Part shown: in pieces, positions 58,701 through 64,000 of the stretch | Layout: every line of letters begins with the position of its first letter | How positions within the stretch are numbered: position 1 is the first letter of the stretch | Assembly: GCA_949987565.1 (NCBI GenBank) | Contig: OX465119.1 | Coordinates: 10,826,441-10,890,440, forward strand | Origin: Luidia sarsii | Taxonomy: Eukaryota; Echinodermata; Asteroidea; Paxillosida; Luidiidae | Reading direction: 5' to 3' | DNA: 64,000 bases | The notes under the pieces: model-generated | Databases searched by the model: none | The model's input: the letters and a program-made list of their open reading frames with translations, nothing else | Told to the model about the DNA's origin: nothing | Position numbers and translations under genes: made by a program

Positions 58701-61693
58701 CTGGGGTAAAATATGAACAAGGAAGGGAATTTCAGAGAGAGGTTCGAATCTTTTAAAAAGGATTTGGGGAGTTTTAAGCATTTTCCTTGTTTTCCTTTTC
58801 CCCCCTTTTTTGTGGGGGGGGGGGGGGTGAGTGAGATTGAAAGCATGTGGGAGCCAGCAGGTACTTACAAGGAGCTGGAGCCAATGTCTTGGGTCCTTGG
58901 AAGTCTACTCTCTTAGAGGTGGACTTGAAGGAGGCTTGGAACTGGCTACCGTGATGCTTGTGCAGCATATTGTCTGCCACCTGGAAACAGAAGCCAGACA
59001 GAACGTATATCAACATCAAGAAGAATCCATTCACCAAATCCTTGCAGGACCTTTCTCAAAGGAATTGTTAGCAAACTGCTTACTGACTATAATGACCAAA
59101 AAGAAAATATCAAAAATTCGGAGGGCCTGATGTATCAATCCTAGCAGGACCTTTCCTAAAGGAACTGTTTTCAAACTGCTTACTGACTGAAATGACCAAG
59201 ATGAAAATATCCTAATTTAGTAGGGCCTAATGTATCAATCCTAATGCATCAATCCTAGCAGGAGCTTTCTCAAAGGTCTGGCTTTGAGAAAGGTCCTCCT
59301 AGGATCGAAATGCCAGGCCCTCGTAATTGTTGACATTTTCTCAAAGAAAGAAAGCTTTTTAGATTTAAAAAATATAAAAATTTAGATTAAATGTCAGGGG
59401 CCGATTTCACTAACGCTTTGTGATCATCGCAAACGCCGAAATTGACCGCTATGTCTGAAATCCATTGCAACTTAGCGATCAGTGTCTGATGGATTTCAGA
59501 ATTCAGACTTAGCGATCGATTTTGGCGTTTGCAATAATCGCAAAGAATTAGTGAAATCGGCCCCAGGTCGTGTAATTTTTTTAAAGATTTGTTTCAATGT
59601 TTTTGTTGCTGTCTAAGGGGAGTTGGTTTGAGGGTATGGGGACTACTTACATTGTAGTGATTGGGTGCGGGCTGGTTGCCACGTTTGTCTTGGGCTACGG
59701 CGATGGGCTTGTGGAAAGAGCTGGAGGCCGGGGCCTGGTTGTAGTCTGACTGGGTCCTGAGTAAGCTGGGCAGGACATAGGCAGCAGAGCCAGGCCCAGG
59801 TGTGCCTTTCTGACGAGGAATCCTCCGTGTCTGTCAAATCCAACCAGAAGAAGAACGAGATTCAATCAATATCCGATCCAAAATTAGGAGTGAGATTGGA
59901 AGGTATGCAGGATAGCAGGATGGTAAGGATAAAAGTCTCCTGAAGACAAACAGAGTACACTATTCGAAATGTCAAGTTCCTCCGGTTCTTTTCAGAACCA
60001 CACTTATCAAAAATTAGGAGTACCTGAGGTTTCCCTCCTAGCAGGACCTTTCTTAAAGGCCTTTGAGAAAGGTCCTGCTAGGATTGAAACGCCCCTGATT
60101 TCATTCCGTAATATATGTGTCCGGACAATCAACGGACCCAAAAAAGGATCATGACAAAACTGCAAGGCCAGTCTTAGGTTACCTTAGAAACGAATCCAAC
60201 GCCGACTCCTTTTTTGGAGAAAGATGCGGTCTCTTTGACGGCAGCTACTCGGAGATTACCATAGGTTCCTGGTCCGGGGTTCACATCCTGCGTAATTCAT
60301 TGAAGAGAATATCAGAATCCATGCCACTAACTTTTTGTACCAGTGCTCTTACCACCTAAGCCTTCACAAACTAATAGCCAAATTGTCTCAGCCGTGGTGG
60401 GGGCGCCAGTCATAAGCATTCAACCATTAACGGACGTATATCCCTGGGATCAAACCCACATTTCAATTCAGATGTAAAAAAAAACCAATGAGTTGTAAAA
60501 CTGGCTACAGCAGTTCTGGGATTAGTTGCGGTAACCATAACCCTCCTCAACCTCCCGAGGGTCGGATAACCGTACTGCAATTATACTGGGATGACAAAAA
60601 GAGTGTATCTTTTTTTTAATCATAAACTTTATTTAAAATTTAGAGGCTTCATTGTTTCGTGACTTCCTTAAAAAGGATAGGCAAGTCTCGTACTAATGTA
60701 TGTGCATGGGCGACATTCTTGAAAACATAAAAGAGTTAGGAACATTGCTGCCTAACTCTGTGTAACTGATCTGACTGTGTGAAATACTTACAACATTCAA
60801 ATCATGGTTGAAGCGTTTGGACGTTCCTCCGAAGCCCTTTTTATCAGCGTTGGATGTGACAATGGTTTGATATTTGGTTGGGATGGAGGAAGTGGCAGCT
60901 ACAACTCCTGGTCCTGTGGTACGTTGAGATAAAAAGGCTTTATTATTATGAAGGCCAACATGATGCTTTTTAATAGTGGCTGAAACTGAAAGACGTATTG
61001 AATAAATTGACAGTTGTGGTTAGCTACTTATTATTAAGATGTAGGTCCTACTTACAATGTCCTGCTTTGTTGGAGTCACTTTTTTTCAAATGCAAAGACA
61101 TGTCATTTACTTACTTAATAAGTTTAGTTAGTGAATCAAAGTTTAATTCAAACAAGTTTCAAATTAATTTCCATTGAATCCATGGCAATAATTTCTAAAG
61201 TAAAACCTTCATTGAACAAGGAACAATTGCTTGTAAATGACTTTAACTAGTAAGAATAGCTTAGGTCTAGGTTTCGGTCCCCCTAATTAAAATATAACTA
61301 AAATAATAAAATAATAAAACTAAAGAAAGTAAAAACTAGACGTGGCTGCGCCGACTTTCCAAATTTTCAGTTTCATTTTTTTTCCCGTTCGACTTGCTTA
61401 AATTTAAAAAAAAAGATGTTCAGTTCATTCCCCCTACAATTACAAACTCCCACTTAGTACTATTATTAACAACATTCTCATTTTCATGCAGGAAAAAATA
61501 CGACGATTTATATTCGGCAAAATTCGGGTGATTATAAAAAGTTTCATATTTTTCACGAAATAGATGCTGCGCTATTTGGTACGGAAAATTAAAAAGGATT
61601 TGTGAAAACGTTACCTTTATGAATTCGACCCGACCTTCCTCCACCAACGGATCTTCGGTAGCCAGGTTCTAGCGTTTGCACACTGTCCGCCAT
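55739..61693 (-). CDS. STPG1: Sperm-tail PG-rich repeat protein, STPG1/MAPO2-like, 9 exons, 346 aa
   Basis: Exons in transcript order are 61693-61615, 60913-60792, 60287-60183, 59830-59651, 58980-58869, 58145-58042, 57671-57604, 56626-56433 and 55815-55739. Every junction is GT-AG and in phase, giving 346 residues. PG-rich repeat motifs recur, usually at exon starts: GPGVV, NPGPGTYG, TPGPGSAAY, NPGPGQYHP, EPGPGSYEL and NPGPG-ATYRP. Each is followed by an SF/AF-containing strand such as ASFSKKGVGVGFVSK, SSSFHKPIA or SSFKSTTKRQ. The end reads SFLYNAQKKWVGP. This repeat marks proteins of the sperm tail and axonemal microtubules. The STPG1 assignment rests on length, repeat layout and the KKGF...SKRF segment in exon 2, which resembles vertebrate STPG1 as I recall it. 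STPG2 or another PG-rich protein is the alternative. The linker at the start of exon 8 (RKHYLCISAPAMPLPPPLP) is atypical. The neighbouring tektin-2 has the same orientation. Confidence 0.87.
55885..55985 (+). repeat. SINE B-box fragment in STPG1 intron 8
   Basis: CAGATTCAAGTCTCTGGTCC, GTCAAAGTTTTCTTTGCC and AAAGTTCCCAGTC match the 42848 fragment. Confidence 0.65.
56078..56395. repeat. Cluster of opposed stem-loop repeats in STPG1 intron 8
   Basis: Two tails, then GTTTCGATCCTAGCAGGACC joined directly to TGCTAGGATCGAAACGTCAG, then a second opposed pair ending CCTCTAACTTTTGAGATT. Both subtypes (CCCACTAAATTT and CCCTCTAACTTT) are present. Confidence 0.8.
57342..57575. mobile_element. Inverted-repeat element, copy 2, in STPG1 intron 7
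   Basis: The ends GGCCCTTTTCCAAAACCCAG and CCGGGCTTTGGAAAAGGGCC are inverted repeats that continue into CTTAGGCTTCGGC / GCCTGAGCCTAAG. No coding content. Confidence 0.8.
57852..57991. mobile_element. Near-perfect hairpin element in STPG1 intron 6
   Basis: The arms start GTGGAGGATTTGCAGCGACA and end in the complement (TGTTACTGCAAACCTTCCAC). They meet at a GCTCTAAAAAGAGC/GCTCTTTTCAGAGC centre. The outer arm resembles the ends of the element at 54610-54940, so this may be a related deletion form without the ribozyme core. Confidence 0.65.
58290..58480 (-). repeat. tRNA-derived SINE in STPG1 intron 5
   Basis: On minus, CTGGGCTCAAACTCCATCC stands for the B box, and the body with GGCTGGCACCCTTACCCCC follows the usual order. 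Confidence 0.55.
59040..59335. repeat. Run of three stem-loop repeat copies in STPG1 intron 4
   Basis: Successive minus copies (TGATGTATCAATCCTAGCAG, TAATGTATCAATCC) are followed by a plus head (GAGAAAGGTCCTCCTAGGAT). The GAAACGTC box is worn to GATACATC in the first two. Confidence 0.7.
59397..59564. mobile_element. 168-bp foldback in STPG1 intron 4
   Basis: GGGGCCGATTTCACTAACGC and its partner TTAGTGAAATCGGCCCC bound the element. The interior GCGATCAGTGTCTGATGG / CCAT.CAGAC..AGCGATC is also inverted. Confidence 0.8.
60004..60095. repeat. Opposed stem-loop repeat heads in STPG1 intron 3
   Basis: TCCTAGCAGGACCTTTCTTA then TTTGAGAAAGGTCCTGCTAG. Just upstream, 59965-60000 carries CGAAATGTCAAG and GGTTCTTTTCAGAACC of the 54610 family. 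Confidence 0.7.
60335..60505 (-). repeat. tRNA-derived SINE in STPG1 intron 2
   Basis: ACCAGTGCTCTTACCACCTA on plus is the complement of the A-box arm. The body has GGGGGCGCCAGTCATAAGCA. Confidence 0.65.
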
Positions 61694-63931
61694 CATAAAC
61701 GTGTGCGAAAAGACGATAACTGGTTAAAATGTGGGGTTTGGCATGTCTCGAGTAAGGAAAACTATCCACACATGTACGGTACTCATACGGCGTAGTCACG
61801 AAAGTTTTCTAACTATTTACTTCATGCCTTGCAACAGCTACAAGTAACAAATGTTACTACGCTAAGAACTACATTATTAGACATTTCCTGTTAAATGGGA
61901 ATAAACGATGGATAATTTCACTCTTGCAGTGACAATATGAATGAATGTAGATTACTGAACATGAATTGACAGCTTCTCGATGTTATAAAATTCTACTGAA
62001 AAAAAATGTCGAGAGGAATCATGTTGTGCGGAGTGATATTGTATCCATGACTACAGGGACGGTCTATGCGTAGCCTTTACGTGCGCGCACATAGAAAACA
62101 AAATTTGTGGCTGGAGTTGGAGACTATCTAGATAGAGTCATTATTTTTTGATACAAGCATGGAGGAGTTCCTTCCTCCATGATACAAGTAAAGTACAGTA
62201 CATGTATTCGCATTTTGGTCAATTGAGTAATTTGGATCATTTTTGCATATGTTACTCCGGTGGGATTTTCTCGATTTTTTTTTCAAACCTCTTCTATTTT
62301 TTACTTTTTATTCTTCATATTTTTAATAAAGATGAACTTTTTGAATCTGGGGTTGTTTTATTTGTTTAATAAATTTGTTCGGTGTCGTTGCATCTGCCTT
62401 TGAAAATGTGTAAAATCGGCCTTAGCTTGATGGACCTATACAGTCTATAATTTAAAATAAATAAATAAATCTGTCATTTTTGTGATGATTATAATGATTG
62501 GGTGTTAATTGTTTAACTATTAATTACAGACAAAGCAATTCCCCATGGCTACTCTAAACATAATTTAAGAGAACAACACATTATTATAACTATACTCAAA
62601 TACATATAACTAAAGTCATTCTACAAATATTACAATTTACATACTAAACTGTACGGTGGACTGTAATGTATTATTTCCCGCCGTGTTAACGATGTTTGTT
62701 TCCGCCACCGCCAAGTAGGAATCCGATCGCATTTTGTCTTGTGGCCTATAGTACTATGTTCATTTCCCTCTCGACTTCGGTCAAATCTCAGTCGAATTTG
62801 CAATGCTACTATAGGTCAATTGTTTTGCAGCCTTTTCATCACTCTTATTTTATTAGGAACAGTCCAACTACTAGTCTTTCTGTTAATTGTTTCAAAAATA
62901 TTTTTTTCTTATAAATTGATATTACATTATTGATCTAATCTATATTGTTAATTTACCTTGCCCATCTTGTATGAGTTCTTGTAATGAGTTATGTCTTGTA
63001 AATCAAATGGCATAAAAAATAGTGATATACAAAAATCTCAAAACTTAGTGGGCCTGACGTTTCGATCCTAGCAGGACCTTTCTCAAACTGTTGCAAACTG
63101 CTGTTTGCAAACTGTTTGTCCTTGTCACTCTGCCTTTGAGAAACATCAGGCCCACTAAATTTTGAGATAGGCATTACTACTACTAGTGCACAGTACATGT
63201 AAATGTACACAGTACACCGACTACAGTAAAAAAAAAAAAGTACTGTGCATCATGTGTACTGAATGGACATGGAGGAAGTACATAGAGTTCTAACTGGATG
63301 GCATGCACATGGGTGTGTAGTGTGTACATGTCTTTTGTACGGTCTTTGTCGATAGGAAGTCGCCGTTGGTTTTGCGCGCGGCTGCGGTCCAAACCCCAAG
63401 TTGTAAACAAACTTTTTTTAATGGAATATCCTAAAATGAAATAAGGGACTGTTGCTTTGTTCCTTTTCAACAACAGAATATACGGCTTAAGATGGATGTA
63501 CCTCTATTTATTTTTATGAATAAACCACTATTTATTTTTCTAATTATATTATTCATGTGCGTAGAATTTGGTCGTATATATCATTAAAACTTTTTTTCAA
63601 ATGAGTTCAATTTTGAACAACCCCTGCATTTTAAGAGTGGTACGGTCTGACTCTACCTCATGCATAAAACATGATTTAGGGAAGTTTATCCAATCACCGG
63701 TGGTTTAGGAACAATGGCAAAAAAGGTTTACCAATCAGTGGACAGCATTTCTTGGTGGCTTAAAGCCGTCCAGTCCTAGGCCTGGGCGCCAATCTCAAAT
63801 TCACCTCAATTCATTCTCGTTGTTGCCTTCGTCCCGTCAACTACTCACAACCACATCTCTCCCCACCTCAACCATTCTTTACGTTTTTCTCCCTCCAAGT
63901 TAGACGCCCTAATTCACCAACCCAATCCAAG
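61694..63931. other. STPG1 upstream DNA, no gene seen
   Basis: GC falls quickly beyond the STPG1 ATG. A GTAAC-N4-GTTAC-like palindrome lies near 61846. 62.1-63.0 kb is AT-rich and unique, and TACATG motifs reappear at 63.18 kb. Confidence 0.5.
63021..63172. repeat. Opposed stem-loop repeat pair
   Basis: A minus head (TGACGTTTCGATCCTAGCAG) is followed by a plus head from which the stem is deleted (TTTGAGAAACATCAGGCCC). Confidence 0.75.
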
Positions 63932-64000
63932 ATGTTGTCCGTGCACTCCCCAGAAAGTACCAAGATGAATGCCCTGAGCAGGAACCTGCAAAATACGAGA
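63932..64000 (+). CDS. Possible 5' end of a gene running off the window
   Basis: An ATG followed by 23 open codons (MLSVHSPESTKMNALSRNLQ...) reaches the window end. The upstream sequence is C- and CA-rich. No domain is recognisable, and the open frame is short enough to be chance. Confidence 0.2.
   Translation, partial: MLSVHSPESTKMNALSRNLQNTR

Overview
This window is animal nuclear DNA. Its genes are split by GT-AG introns, it carries many short interspersed repeats and foldback elements, and it contains genes for motile cilia. The proteins look deuterostome-like, and TACATG/TGTACA and 'taggccta' motifs are frequent. I infer a marine invertebrate deuterostome such as an echinoderm, hemichordate or amphioxus; the sequence does not fix the species. 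No bacterial, organellar or viral gene was recognised, and no transposon protein is intact.

Layout. Bases 1-21,700 hold no convincing coding exon. They are dense in TACATG/TGTACA hexamers, with a telomere-like G-rich tract (1.75-2.05 kb), a 343/349-bp tandem duplication (7.4-8.1 kb) and a purine-rich tract (17.3-17.7 kb). Two candidate signal-anchor first exons lie on the minus strand at 21.8-21.9 kb and 29.2-29.3 kb. Around them are a 73-bp palindromic satellite (24.1-24.6 kb), a foldback nested inside another foldback (25.0-25.4 kb) and several terminal-inverted-repeat elements. An 84/85-bp minisatellite fills 32.8-33.9 kb.

The gene-rich half runs from 34 to 62 kb. Four genes could be assembled exon by exon, with phases agreeing at every junction. 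They are a 426-residue Mab-21 (cGAS-like nucleotidyltransferase fold) protein on minus (34,045-37,226); DNAAF11/LRRC6, 462 residues, on plus (38,124-47,798); tektin-2, 430 residues, on minus (49,754-53,463); and an STPG1-like sperm-tail PG-rich repeat protein, 346 residues, on minus (55,739-61,693). DNAAF11 helps assemble axonemal dyneins, tektin-2 is a doublet-microtubule inner filament protein, and PG-rich repeat proteins belong to the sperm tail/axoneme. Three neighbouring genes therefore serve the motile cilium. The Mab-21 gene is divergent from DNAAF11 and about 0.9 kb away.

The least ordinary material is in the repeats. An inverted-repeat element upstream of tektin-2 carries two opposed hammerhead-ribozyme-like cores (CTGATGA, perfect or near-perfect stem II, GAAA). 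The commonest dispersed repeat, in roughly thirty places, has the same stem II-GAAACGTC layout with a degenerate first box. A tRNA-derived SINE is also common, and its A-box head is amplified five times in a DNAAF11 intron.
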